A stretch of DNA of 64,000 bases from Cystobacter fuscus DSM 2262. Its GTDB lineage: Bacteria > Myxococcota > Myxococcia > Myxococcales > Myxococcaceae. Shown piece by piece: positions 42,604-62,172 of this stretch. A program made the position numbers and the translations under genes. The stretch lies in contig NZ_ANAH02000021.1 of assembly GCF_000335475.2 (NCBI RefSeq), positions 124,001-188,000 on the forward strand, in the 5' to 3' direction. Under the pieces are notes generated by a model, which saw only the letters and a list, made by a program, of their open reading frames with translations, made no database searches and was not told the origin of the DNA. Within the stretch, counting starts at the first letter, position 1. Every line of letters begins with the position of its first letter.

Positions 42604-43886
42604 GACCTGGGTTCCTCCGATTCCCGAGCCAGGCTCTGCTCCAGCAATCCCTGCGCGGCCGTCCGGCCCAACGGCGCAACCGCCAGCAACCGTGGCAATT
42701 CGCGCAGATCCTGGACGGGCGTGAGCAGACTGGCGCCCGTCTTGGGATCGCGATGAACCGCGAGCACAAAGGGCAACAAGTCCGCGCCCAGTGCATCCAG
42801 CAGCGCGACGTTGTGCGTGGTGACGAGCACATCCAGGCCCCGCTCCGCCGCCACCTTCTTCAACATCTCGAGGAGGAGCCTGGCGCGCGATGGATGGAGA
42901 CCGTTGTCCACTTCCTCGATGACCAGGAGGCTGCCGCGCGGCCGGATCATCAGCGCGGTCAGGATCGCGACGAAGCGCAAGGTGCCATCGGACATGCTCC
43001 GCGCGTCGATCTCCAGGGGCGCCTGACCCGCCACCCAGCTCTCGCGGCAGTAGAGCATCGCGTCCTTCTTGAACTTGCCGATGGGCTCCGCCCAGACGTG
43101 GAGCGCATCCCGCTCAGCCAGTTGGGAGAGGTACTGCTCGAATGAGCGCCGCACCTGCTCGCGCTCCGCGTCTCCCAACGCGGCCAGCACTCCCGCAACA
43201 TTGGACCCATCGCTCAGCAGGTTCTCCGCGAGAGGAACGTAGGAGCGCATCCGGGAGGGTGCGGGGTCGAGGATGAAAACATTTTGTAGGGCGTTAACGA
43301 CGGTCCGGATTGCCTGTCCGAATTCCGAATGCTCATTTACTAAACTGGTCAAGAAGAGTTGGCTGAGCACGGAACTCGAACGCCTAACATGCGTACCAGT
43401 ACTTCTCTTCTCGCCGTCGATTTGAAGACGCAGCATCACCGGGCCTTCGCCTTCGCTCGTCAAATTCTCCCGATACCTCGTCACGAAGAGCATCTCTGAG
43501 GTCTGGATGGCGCCCACGTCGTCCAGCCTCCGAAGATGAAGAAATTCATTCAGCAACACGCAATGCACTTCAGATGTATCGAGGGTCAGTCCGTAGTGGT
43601 ACTCCGTTCCCGCCTCGGGCCCTTCGACGAGGACCTCCAGCGTGAACTGCTTGGTCCCGATGCGAGCCGCCCACTCCGCTCCGCCTCGGACCTGAGCCAC
43701 CTTCTGGTCTCCCCCCAGCGCCGTGGCGAAGTCCATTCCCCGCGCGGTCCGCTGGAGGAACTCCAGGGCATCGAGCGCGTTGGACTTCCCGCTCGCGTTG
43801 AGCCCGATGACCACGGTCAGCGGATCGATGAAGAGCGAGGTGGACTCGAAGCTCTTCCAGTCGGTGAACTTCACTTCCTTGAGCAT
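42600..43886 (-). CDS. AAA-type (AAA_15/21, SMC-like) ATPase paired with PIN nuclease
   Basis: The 428-residue protein has an ABC/SMC-type ATPase core. The N-terminal Walker A is GLNASGKSNALDALEF near residue 32. A long inserted region follows, then the signature SMSDGTLRFVAILTAL near residue 290, Walker B LLVIEEVDNGLHPSR near 325 and an H-loop (TTHNVALLDALGAD). This matches the OLD/RecF-like ATPases of many anti-phage systems (for example AriA of PARIS or PtuA of Septu). The next gene, a PIN nuclease, starts inside the stop codon. Defence function is inference from the pairing and the accessory-region location. Confidence 0.8.
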   Translation of the reverse strand: MLKEVKFTDWKSFESTSLFIDPLTVVIGLNASGKSNALDALEFLQRTARGMDFATALGGDQKVAQVRGGAEWAARIGTKQFTLEVLVEGPEAGTEYHYGLTLDTSEVHCVLLNEFLHLRRLDDVGAIQTSEMLFVTRYRENLTSEGEGPVMLRLQIDGEKRSTGTHVRRSSSVLSQLFLTSLVNEHSEFGQAIRTVVNALQNVFILDPAPSRMRSYVPLAENLLSDGSNVAGVLAALGDAEREQVRRSFEQYLSQLAERDALHVWAEPIGKFKKDAMLYCRESWVAGQAPLEIDARSMSDGTLRFVAILTALMIRPRGSLLVIEEVDNGLHPSRARLLLEMLKKVAAERGLDVLVTTHNVALLDALGADLLPFVLAVHRDPKTGASLLTPVQDLRELPRLLAVAPLGRTAAQGLLEQSLARESEEPRS

Positions 43887-43932
43887 GGCGCGCGGGAGGC
43901 TACCGCCGCAGCCCTCGCGGCACCACCGCCCG

Positions 43933-44115
43933 TTACACGAGCCCGAACACCCCGCTCACCAGCAGCGCGAGCCCAGCGGCAGGCACAGCCCCCTGGAGGA
44001 TGAGCGCGGTGTCATCCAACCGGATGCCGGTGAAGATGGGCTGCCCGTAGCCCCCCGCGCCGATGAGCGCGCCCAGCATCGCCGTGCCCACGTTGATGAC
44101 CGCCGACGTTCCCCC
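43933..44115 (-). pseudogene. Remnant: tail of osmoprotectant (OpuC/YehY-like) ABC permease
   Basis: On the minus strand the frame ends with a natural C-terminus (...[20 protein letters not shown]...[11 protein letters not shown] stop at 43933), typical of glycine betaine/choline-type permeases. Only about 60 residues are left; the sequence stops resembling the family at about 44115, near the start of the repeat-bearing region. The region 43887-44296 otherwise holds only that repeat zone. Confidence 0.6.
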
Positions 44116-44256
44116 AAGCAGGTGGGGAGAAGAGGAGCGTGACGCGCCCCCAGGTAGCAGCAGAGGAGGCGAGCGTGGCGCCTGAGGCAGGGGCGAGCAA
44201 GGACAGGACGCCGCCAGGAGACCAGGCAGGGCTGCTGCGCAGGACCTTCGCGGTGG

Positions 44257-44293
44257 GTGCCCCTGCCGCGCCCCTCATGGGAGACAGGCCTGG
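44257..44293 (+). repeat. 37-base repeat, copy B, at the end of the NRPS operon
   Basis: GTGCCCCTGCCGC...CAGGCCTGG matches 58056-58092 in direct orientation at 34 of 37 positions, 13.8 kb away. It lies 4 bases from the stop codon of the cupin-like gene. Together the copies bracket the NRPS operon. Confidence 0.7.
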
Positions 44294-44296
44294 CCC

Positions 44297-45028
44297 TCAG
44301 CCCCCGTCGCCGGTGTCCTCGCAGGTGGCGGCTGAACTGCGGTGCTCCGCCAGAAAGATGGTCTGCGCCATCATGCGGTACCCGGACATGCCTTCGCGAA
44401 GGGTTTCGATGGACTCCTCCGGGTGCACCGAGTCGATCACGGCATGGGGCCCGACCGCGTTGAACTGGTGCGAGACGCCCCGGGGGATCTGCATGTCCAC
44501 CCAGGAGTTCGGTGGCACGACGACGTTGTACCGGTCCCGGTGCACGCCCTCCGGGGTGTCCGGCAGGCGGTCGACGAAGGCGTGCAGCGGGGTCGTCCAG
44601 TCCGGGCGGGAGCGGACCGTCAGCGGCGACAGGCTGGAGACGCGGATGGTGGTGTCCGGGCCGGTCATCATCCGCACGAAGCGCAGGCCGGTGTGCAGGT
44701 GCATGCGGGAGCAGATGCCGCGTTCCCGGGTGTCGTAGAAGTCCATCAGGTAGCGGTCGGCGAAGTATCCCTCGAAGGGGGGGGCCAGCATGAACACGTC
44801 GCCCTCCTCGAACGACTGCGCCTCCCTCAACGCGCGGGGGGGTGTGGGGGACTCGTGTTCCCGCTGGTGGGCGTGGCGGACCAGCCCGGCGAGTGCGGTC
44901 ACGACGGTCAGGGCGACTTCCGGGGGCAGCTGCACCACCGGGGTGATGCGGTTGCGACCGGGGTCCTCGTGGCGTTCCAGGTCCAACACCTCGTCCTCGT
45001 GGTCGGGGACCTGCTTCATCCTAGTCAT
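44297..45028 (-). CDS. Cupin-like protein of the NRPS operon
   Basis: The 243-residue protein has a beta-barrel pattern: a metal-like SRMHLHTGLRFVR near residue 106 and a second half PNSWVDMQIPRGVSHQF near residue 171, consistent with a small-molecule-binding cupin. The N-terminal 90 residues are helical/charged. It starts at ATG 45028, overlapping the stop of the ligase gene (ATGA). Function in the pathway is unknown: an oxygenase, isomerase or binding role is possible. The composition and GC are like those of the NRPS rather than the surrounding genes. Confidence 0.65.
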   Translation of the reverse strand: MTRMKQVPDHEDEVLDLERHEDPGRNRITPVVQLPPEVALTVVTALAGLVRHAHQREHESPTPPRALREAQSFEEGDVFMLAPPFEGYFADRYLMDFYDTRERGICSRMHLHTGLRFVRMMTGPDTTIRVSSLSPLTVRSRPDWTTPLHAFVDRLPDTPEGVHRDRYNVVVPPNSWVDMQIPRGVSHQFNAVGPHAVIDSVHPEESIETLREGMSGYRMMAQTIFLAEHRSSAATCEDTGDGG

Positions 45029-46811
45029 GCGTTGTCTCGGTTTCCGATGGTTGGGGTGTGGGCCCACAGCACGCCGCCGAGGTCGTGGCGGCCCGCGCGC
45101 AGCAGTGCGCAGCCGACGACGGCGAAGCCCGCCTCGCGCAGTCTGGCGAGCCCGTGCCACCGGCCGCCCGGCTCCTGGGTGGGGTAATCCAAAAAGGACA
45201 GCAGTGGGCCGAGTGCCCACGGGCATCCGTCGGGGGTCGTGCTCGTGGGCAGGTGGCTGGACACCACCGCGCCCGGGTGGGCCTCGCGCAGGCGCTCGGC
45301 GAGTTCGGCGTACCCGGCCAGTGGCCATTCGGTGCTCAACTGCTCGCGCCAGCGGGCTTTCGCCTCCGCCAGCTCGGGGTCGGCACGACGGTGCCAGTGG
45401 GCGCGCATGAACTCCAGCGCCTCGAACACCGCATCCTCGCCCTCCCGCGCGGGCTCGTCCACGTGCCCGGCCAGTGCACGCAGCCCGGCATCGTCCACAC
45501 CGGAGCGGAGCAGGTCGTGCGCGGTGGCCGAGGCGTACCGCAGCAGCCGCTCGTACCGGGCGGGCGCGTACCGCAGCGCGACCAGCGAGCGGCCCATGGC
45601 CTTGCGCTGGGGTTTGCCGGTCGAGGTGGCCTGGAATCCGCCGAACTGCACCGAGGCGGGCCGCAGCGGGCTGTTCTCGCACACCGCGCGCACGGCCTCC
45701 ACCTGCTGGTCCGTGGCGACGAGCCCGATCTCGTGGCCGAGCGTGGGTTCGGCGACGGCCACCGCCGCGAACTGCCCGCCGAGCCCGGCCTCGCGCCAGG
45801 TCCGCTCGACGTCCAGGGGGTGGTACTTCTCCCCTCCCCGGTTGATGCGCTCCCCGGCCCGGCCCCGCAGCACCAGCAGGCCCTCGCGCAGCTCACCGAG
45901 GTCCCCGGTGCGCAGCCAGCCGTCCTCGGTCAACGCCGCCGCCGTGGCCGCCGGGTCCTGCCAGTAGCCGCGCATCATGTCCGGGGTCCGCACCCACACC
46001 TCGCCGTCGACCAGCCGCAGCTCGGTCTCCGGCAGCGCCACGCCGACCGGCGGGTGCTGGTCCAGGTACTGGCGGGTGAACGCGGCCTCGTCGAGCAGGG
46101 GCGTGGTGAAGCTGAAGTTCATCGCCTCGGTCAGGCCGTAGCCCTGGCGCAGCCTCGGGCCGTAGCGGTCGTGGAAGCGGCGGGCCAGGTCCGAAGTCAG
46201 CGGCGCGGCCGCGGTGATCAGGTACTCCAGGTCCTCCGGCCACTCCGGTGAGACATCCAGCAGGTCGGCCAGCAGCGCGGGCACGATGGAGGCGGTCCGG
46301 GCCCTGGCGGCACGCAGCGCGGCGAAGTACCCGGCCGGGTCCGCGCCGTTGTGCAGCACCAGCGGGGCGCCGGTGAGGTGCGTGCCCAGCAACGACATGA
46401 CCAGCGCGTTGCAGTGGTACAGCGGCAGGCAGGTGCCGTGCGGCCGGTCGGGGGTGAGCCCGTGGAGCACGGCGGTCTTGGCCGCGTTGCCCAGCACCGC
46501 CTTCCGGCTGAGCATGACGCCCTTCTGCGGGCCGGTGGAGCCCGAGGTGAACATCAGGAACGCCAGGCCCTCGGCATCCGGGTGCGCGGCGGGGTGGCCG
46601 GTGTCGTGCAGCCCGTGCTCGTCCAGCACGGCGGAGGCGGCGACCCGGTCGACGATGCCGCGCACCGCGGTGTCCGTGCTGCGCGGGTGCAGGGGCACCG
46701 CGACGAGTTCGCGGTCGAAGCAGCCGAGCAGGGCCTTGGCCAGGCCGGGTCCGTTGGGCAGCCGCACCACCACCCGGGCACCCGCAGGCAGGTGGTCGAT
46801 CAGGTGGTTGC

Positions 46812-46815
<4 letters not shown>
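45025..46815 (-). CDS. Stand-alone acyl/aryl-adenylate ligase with unusual C-terminal domain
   Basis: The 596-residue protein has residues 1-430 in the ANL fold: A3 core [17 protein letters not shown] near residue 90, A5 [10 protein letters not shown] near 223, A7 [10 protein letters not shown] and A10 TGKPQRK near 415. It lacks the usual N-terminal stretch of about 30 residues. Residues 430-596 form an extra domain ([27 protein letters not shown]...) that I cannot place. Start ATG 46815 overlaps the NRPS stop (ATGA, 46812-46815). It may load a carboxylic acid starter or act on a released product; no free carrier protein is visible. Confidence 0.8.
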
Positions 46816-57665
<10,850 letters not shown>

Positions 57666-57772
57666 GTGGGAGAGTATCCTCGCCAGCTTGTGTGGGTCAG
57701 CGGGTCGCGCTTCTAGCACGGAATGTTTTGGCAAAAAGCAAAGTTCGTGTTTACCCGTTTTAGCGCACCGCA

Positions 57773-57811
57773 CCATTCAAGAAGCAAGAAAACCATTTCA
57801 AGAAGCAAGAA
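57773..57811 (+). repeat. Two direct copies of an 18-19 base AT-rich motif upstream of the NRPS
   Basis: CCATTCAAGAAGCAAGAA (57773-57790) and CCATTTCAAGAAGCAAGAA (57793-57811) are 20 bases apart. The block lies in the only low-GC stretch of this part (57720-57815), about 110-150 bases upstream of the GTG start at 57665. Promoter or operator function is plausible. Confidence 0.65.
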
Positions 57812-57834
57812 GAAGGAGGGCGGCGGGCCAGCCA

Positions 57835-57962
57835 GCGGGACAAACGAGGCCTCCGTGAGAAGTAGAGCAAGCCACTGGATGGGGCCACCTGCCTTGGGGA
57901 CCCTGCTCACGAAGCTGTCGTCGGCATACGGGACATCGCCGCCGGAGAAGACCACGTTGGGA
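57835..57962 (-). pseudogene. Remnant resembling a YVTN/beta-propeller lipoprotein fragment
   Basis: On the minus strand a short protein-like segment reads PNVVFSGGDVPYADDSFVSR then VPKAGGPIQWLA. It looks like one blade of the propeller-type lipoproteins common in myxobacteria (pattern ...VYWAD...V.RVPKAGG.P..LA). No gene frame around it is complete. Together with 57720-57830 (promoter-like AT-rich region) and 57963-58055 (nothing recognised), it fills the gap before the repeat. Confidence 0.4.
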
Positions 57963-58055
57963 CTGCCCCGGCAGGTGCGAGCCTGACCCCGGCGCGAGCG
58001 CCACCCCAGGGCGCCTGGTGTTGAGGCTGACGCCGCCACAGCCCAGAGACCTGGT

Positions 58056-58222
58056 GTGCCCCTGCCGCACCCCTCATGGCAGGCAGGCCTGGACAGGCAT
58101 GCCCAAGGAGGCTGCCTGGCCTCTGCATCGGCCCGGCGCACACCTCGGCCCGCCCCCGTCCACGGCCCTCCTCGGCCCCTCTGCGCCTGCCCTCCCCCTC
58201 CACACCGCCTCTCTCCTGCCTA
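58056..58222 (+). repeat. Dispersed element, most complete copy (left 37 bases and right 59 bases)
   Basis: The left end (58056-58092) matches 44257-44293 at 34/37. The right end (58164-58222) matches 41731-41789 at 53/59. The 71-base middle has no second copy in the window. This copy is therefore the likely full element of about 167 bases, with truncated relatives on the other side of the NRPS operon. No ORF or transposase is evident. Confidence 0.6.
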
Positions 58223-58278
58223 TACGCAGAGAATGCGGCCGATGAGGCCCTGGACGGCGACTTTGGCAGTAGTGCGAG

Positions 58279-58980
58279 TCAAGGCCACTTCGGGATCGCC
58301 GCGAAGCTCCGCGGATCATGCGCGACGACGAGGGTCATCTCCGGATACCGCGCCGAGATCGCGGCCATACGCGCGAGGTGCTCACGAACGAGCCGAGGCT
58401 CGAAATCGGCGATGCGCTGCGTGAGAGGGCGCTCCTCCTGCTCGGTGACGCCCTCCAGCTGCCAGGCGAGGTCTCCGATGAAGGCATAACGCTTGTGGTC
58501 CGGAAGCGTCACGAAGACGATCACAGAGCCCGGCGTATGGCCGGGCGCCGGGACGATCACCACTGCGCCATCTCCGTAGACGTCATGGCTCTCCGCGAAG
58601 CCGAGATAGGGACGTGCATCGAATCGATACTCTTCGAGATGCAGCGATTTGATGCTTCTTGCCGGGGCGGTCGTGAAGTCCTCGCCTTGGACGAAACTTC
58701 GTTCCGCGGGAGGTATCCAGACAGGCACCTCGGGAAAATCCGCGGCGCCGCTGATGTGATCCCAGTGGGAGTGGGTCAAAATGATCGCGCGCAGCCGGGT
58801 CAGGTCATACCCGCTCGATTGGAGCTGCTCGCGCGCGGTCTTGTTCAGCGTGTATCGGGTCAGGAGCTGGAAGGGGAGCGGCAGTGTCGCGAGGTGCTGT
58901 GCGATGTCCCGGCCGAACCCTGCGTCGATCAAGAGATCGCCCTTGGGGTGCTTGATCAGGATCGCGGTCATGGAAAACAC
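58279..58980 (-). CDS. Metallo-beta-lactamase-fold hydrolase, 5' end probably lost
   Basis: The protein carries the MBL signature THSHWDH near residue 70, an IGDLAWQ block near 170 and APGHTPGS. It is a zinc-dependent hydrolase of the glyoxalase/quorum-quenching lactonase type by layout. The first ATG/GTG (58980) gives 233 residues, but the frame continues upstream as ...YRGGSLFEPRVFSMTAILIK..., which reads like true MBL sequence up to about 59014 without a good start. I conclude that the N-terminal part was cut off at about 59015, where another gene fragment begins on the opposite strand. Activity may be lost. Confidence 0.75.
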   Translation of the reverse strand: MFSMTAILIKHPKGDLLIDAGFGRDIAQHLATLPLPFQLLTRYTLNKTAREQLQSSGYDLTRLRAIILTHSHWDHISGAADFPEVPVWIPPAERSFVQGEDFTTAPARSIKSLHLEEYRFDARPYLGFAESHDVYGDGAVVIVPAPGHTPGSVIVFVTLPDHKRYAFIGDLAWQLEGVTEQEERPLTQRIADFEPRLVREHLARMAAISARYPEMTLVVAHDPRSFAAIPKWP

Positions 58981-59009
58981 TCGCGGCTCGAAGAGAGAAC
59001 CACCGCGAT

Positions 59010-59800
59010 ACCCGAAGGATCGAGCTTCCCAGGCTGGAGCAGGTCCGCTCGTTGTCCATCGCCGACAGCGCCGCCACGGAGTTGCACCTCCCCGTGCTCA
59101 ACCATGCGAGGGAGAACCTGGTCATCGCCAGGATGCCTCGGCTCCAGCGGCTGGAATTGCCCGTGCTCTACCATGTTGGCGAGAAGTTCATCGTCCGCGA
59201 CACGGAGGTGCTGGTCTCCTTTTCATTGCCCAACCTCCAGGAACTCCCGGGCGAGTTCGACCTCTGGAACAACGCCGGCCTGACCACGTTCGACGTCCCC
59301 AAGCTGTGGCGCGTTGGAGGCTGGGTGTACATCTCCGACAACGAGGCGCTCACGACGCTCTCCGGCCTGCGCAACGTGACCTCCGTGGGAATCAGCTTCT
59401 GCTCTACGGAAATGCCCGACTCACCTCGGCGGAGGGCCTGGCCTCACTCACGAGCGTGGCGTCCTACATCCAGATCCTGTACAGCGGCTTCACGAACTTC
59501 CGCCTGCCTTCCTTGCGAAGTGCATGGGTCATCATCATCGGGCGATCGGGCCAGGGGAACGAGCAACTGAAATCCATCCAGTTTCCCAGTCTGGGAACGG
59601 CCACCTCACTGGGCCTCAACAGCAACCCGGTCCTGGACACGCTCGAACTGCCGGCCATCCGGCTCATCACCGACTCGGTCTACATCCATTTCACTCCGGC
59701 GCTTCCGCGCTGCCAGGTGAACGCCCTTCTCGAGCGACTTTCCGCCCCACCACTCGAGGTCAATCTGTACGGTCTGGACGACAGCTCCGTCTGCCAGTAA
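59010..59800 (+). pseudogene. Frameshifted receptor-L/leucine-rich-like protein
   Basis: The frame from about 59010 has repeated units of the type ...LPVLNHARENLVIARMPRLQ..., ...LELPVLYHVGEKFIVRDTEV... The reading is good until about 59387 (...SGLRNVTSVG) and continues only in another frame (NQLLLYGNARLTSAEGLASL...) to the stop at 59800. One base seems missing near 59388-59390. The 5' end is absent, joining a metallo-beta-lactamase fragment at about 59015. It resembles surface proteins with receptor-L/leucine-rich repeats. Confidence 0.7.
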
Positions 59801-59810
59801 CGACTCCCCC

Positions 59811-59950
59811 TCATGCTTCCACGGGGGTCTTGAGCACGCTGCGCTGCTTGCGAATCCCCAGACTCAGCGGCACGGCCACCAGCGCGACGAGGGTGGCCAC
59901 CAGGTAGACGTCGTTGATGCTCGACACACCTGAAGCCCCCTCCACGGTCC
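59811..59950 (-). pseudogene. Remnant: C-terminal tail of an MFS drug transporter
   Basis: On the minus strand a frame ends at 59811 with ...SSINDVYLVATLVALVAVPL, then SLGIRKQRSVLKTPVEA and a stop. This is typical of the last transmembrane helix and tail of EmrB/QacA (DHA2)-type MFS transporters. About 45 residues remain, and nothing upstream continues it. It sits between two other fragments. Confidence 0.5.
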
Positions 59951-59953
59951 GAG

Positions 59954-60163
59954 CTAGTTCTGCACGGTGAAGCGGATGGAGAGCGGGATGCCCCCCAGGC
60001 CGGAGGCACTGGCTCCACTGTATGGAGTGGCATACACCGCGTGCTCGCCCAGGCTGAGGGGCATCCCCACCGCGTAGGGCACGCTGTTGTCGGAGGACGT
60101 GGCACCGTCGAGGACGAAGCGGACGCTGCCCACCACCGATTCGTAGGTGGTGGCCTGGATGGC
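59954..60163 (-). pseudogene. Remnant: Ig-like/malectin-like surface-protein tail fused to the haloperoxidase end
   Basis: The frame that stops at 59954 carries ...TYESVVGSVRFVLDG...VPYAVGMPLSLGEHAVYATPYSG...IPLSIRFTVQN, a pattern of C-terminal Ig-like or PKD-like modules of myxobacterial surface proteins. It is out of frame with, and directly follows, the truncated haloperoxidase gene at about 60163. The host gene is otherwise absent. Confidence 0.55.
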
Positions 60164-61692
60164 TTGTCCAGCTCGTCGAATACCATCAGCGTTCCACCGG
60201 TATAGGGTTGGAGCCCCGACCCGTTGGAGGTTTCCTGGGGGTTGCGGATGGGGAAGTTCTTGTGGAAGGCCTTGAGCATCGTCACCCCCGCTCCAATATA
60301 GGCGGAGTGGCCCGAGCCGTAGGCTGGATGCAGGGGGGCACCCTCGGGGAAGGCCTGGGACAGCAGGTACGTCCCCCCGCCAGGGAGGCCACGCTGGTTG
60401 TTGAGTGCGGTGTTGTTGCTGAAGACTCGCGCGAGCACGGGGGACGTCAGCAACTCTGGATGGATGGGGTAGATCCGACGGTTGAACAGCTGGTTGTCCA
60501 CGTGGCCACCGAACTCTTCCGGCCGCAACCGGCGATGCACCAACCACTTCTGGTACCAGGCCGCGCGCAACGCGGTGTTGGTGACCAGCATGGAGACGGA
60601 CAGGGTGTCGGAATTGCCGAGTGTGACGAACGCCTCCTGCTTCCCATAGGAGAGGTAGGGATTCCAGGAGGCCATGGCCAGGGGTGAGCTCTTGGGATCC
60701 GGTTCGTAGCTGCCATCGGGCAGGAAGTCTCCCTGGCGCAGGAGCAGCAGCGCGGCGCTCAGGGTGGCCTGAATGGGGTAGTCGTTGTGGACATACTCCG
60801 CCAGGCCTCGCGCGTTGTGGAGGTAGAGACGCGTGCTATCGGTGCCCTCGAGCTCGTCGATGAGTCCGCCGTTGAGCGTGGGCACTTGTCCATTCTGGAT
60901 GTTCAGCCACTCCGCGTACTGGGTCATCCGGTCATCACCCCTGCGGCGCTCCAGGTTGCGCTGCTCCAGGAGTTGATAGCCGACGGGCTCTCTTGGTCCG
61001 GAGGCCAAGGGACCCGCGCCATAGGGAATGGGCTTGAGGAGGAATTGCGAAATGAAGGGACCCTTCAGAGCCCCTCCCACATCGGCACGGAAGAGGAGGT
61101 TGGCGGCCACCCTGGCTCCGTCCGCCTTGGCGCCCCGGTAGTGCAGCAGTTCGTTGAGCCGTTGGGCCGCCGCGACGGTGACGGCGGAGGTGGGGTATTG
61201 GTAGAAGTCCACGTCCCGCACGAGCGACATCCAGTACAACTCTTCCATTTCCCCCGCGGTCTCGGCGCTGGCATAGGCGGGCGCAGGGCGGATGGCCAGG
61301 GCGTGAGGATCCGGCCCTACGAGAGTGAAGGAATACGCCGACTGGGGATTGACCAGCTTGCGCGTTGCGCCGAGTGGAATGGCCTCGAAGTCCGCCGGGT
61401 TGCCGGTGCCGAGCGCGAACAACATCTTTTGATAGGCCGTGGGATCCACGGTGCCAGTCGAATCATGCGGCAGGCCCTTGCTATAACTGGCGAACCGGGA
61501 GGGGTAGCGCTGCTCGTCGCCATTGTTCGGGTGTGCTGGCAATGGTTGGCTTCGTTGGAAATGGGCCGCGTCGATCCGGATCTGTTCGGCGAGATCCGCA
61601 CGTTGCACATTGCCCACGGGAACCTGGGCCACGGCGAGACCAGACAGCATCAGTCCAAACAAGAGTGGAGAAAGGGAGGAATGCATTCTCAT
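60163..61692 (-). pseudogene. Vanadium haloperoxidase-like (PAP2) secreted protein, 3' end lost
   Basis: A signal peptide (HSSLSPLLFGLMLSGLAVAQ) is followed by about 500 residues of the vanadium-dependent haloperoxidase/acid phosphatase type. The late motif LHPAYGSGHSAYIGAG supplies the PxYxSGH core. Past TLMVFDELDK (about 60163) the original C-terminal part (expected ...LA.NI..GR...GVHWR) is missing. Instead the frame runs into unrelated sequence and stops at 59680 by chance. The last conserved vanadate His region is therefore absent, and the protein is probably inactive. Start is ATG 61692 or 61686. Confidence 0.7.
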
Positions 61693-62172
61693 GGGCTGCT
61701 CAATCCATAGCATCTCCCATGGATGGCTCCGCACCAATGAATCTGTCACAAGGGCGCAGGTGTACCCGAGGAGACATTCGACCCCCCACTCCAACGCCCG
61801 CGGCGTCCCTCCCCGGACAGTCTCGTGGTCACAAAAGAAGGTGGACAGAAGGTGGACGGGCCACGGTGGACGCCGGGAGAAGCTCTGCCGGATCGACTGC
61901 GCCCGCCTGAAGGGGATGTAGCCCGCCTGGGTGCCACCTCCGTGTTGCTCACGGCTGCCGGGTGAAGACGCAGCCCGGCACCATCCCCCATCGCCCTCCG
62001 GACGGGGGCACGAAGCGGTGCCCCGCAGAGAAGGTGTCAAAGAGTTCGTTCTGACACCGCTCTTCCCTCAAGCCGGGACGGAGGCGGGCCCACAAAAGGA
62101 GAGCCCCTGTCGACAAATCGACTCAAGGACTGTTTTAACTCGAAGTCTCCACACCCCGAAAGCGTGAGCCCC
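61693..62172. other. 480-base intergenic region with hairpins and short direct repeat
   Basis: No gene is supported here. AGAAGGTGGAC is duplicated at 61836 and 61847, with a third GGTGGAC at about 61869. GGGGCAC-GAAGCG-GTGCCCC (62005-62024) is a perfect 7-base stem. GGTGTCA (62033) pairs with TGACACC (62052-62058). The region probably holds the divergent promoters of the haloperoxidase-like and Kelch-like genes. Confidence 0.6.

Noticed and set aside
57713-58141. 142-residue minus-strand ORF covering the NRPS upstream region
   Set aside because: Only a central segment of about 40 residues looks like protein; the rest is promoter and repeat sequence, so it is listed as a remnant, not a gene.
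59680-60162. C-terminal 160 residues of the long haloperoxidase frame
   Set aside because: The composition turns to Arg/Pro/Ser nonsense after DELDK, while a different frame encodes the real protein-like tail here.
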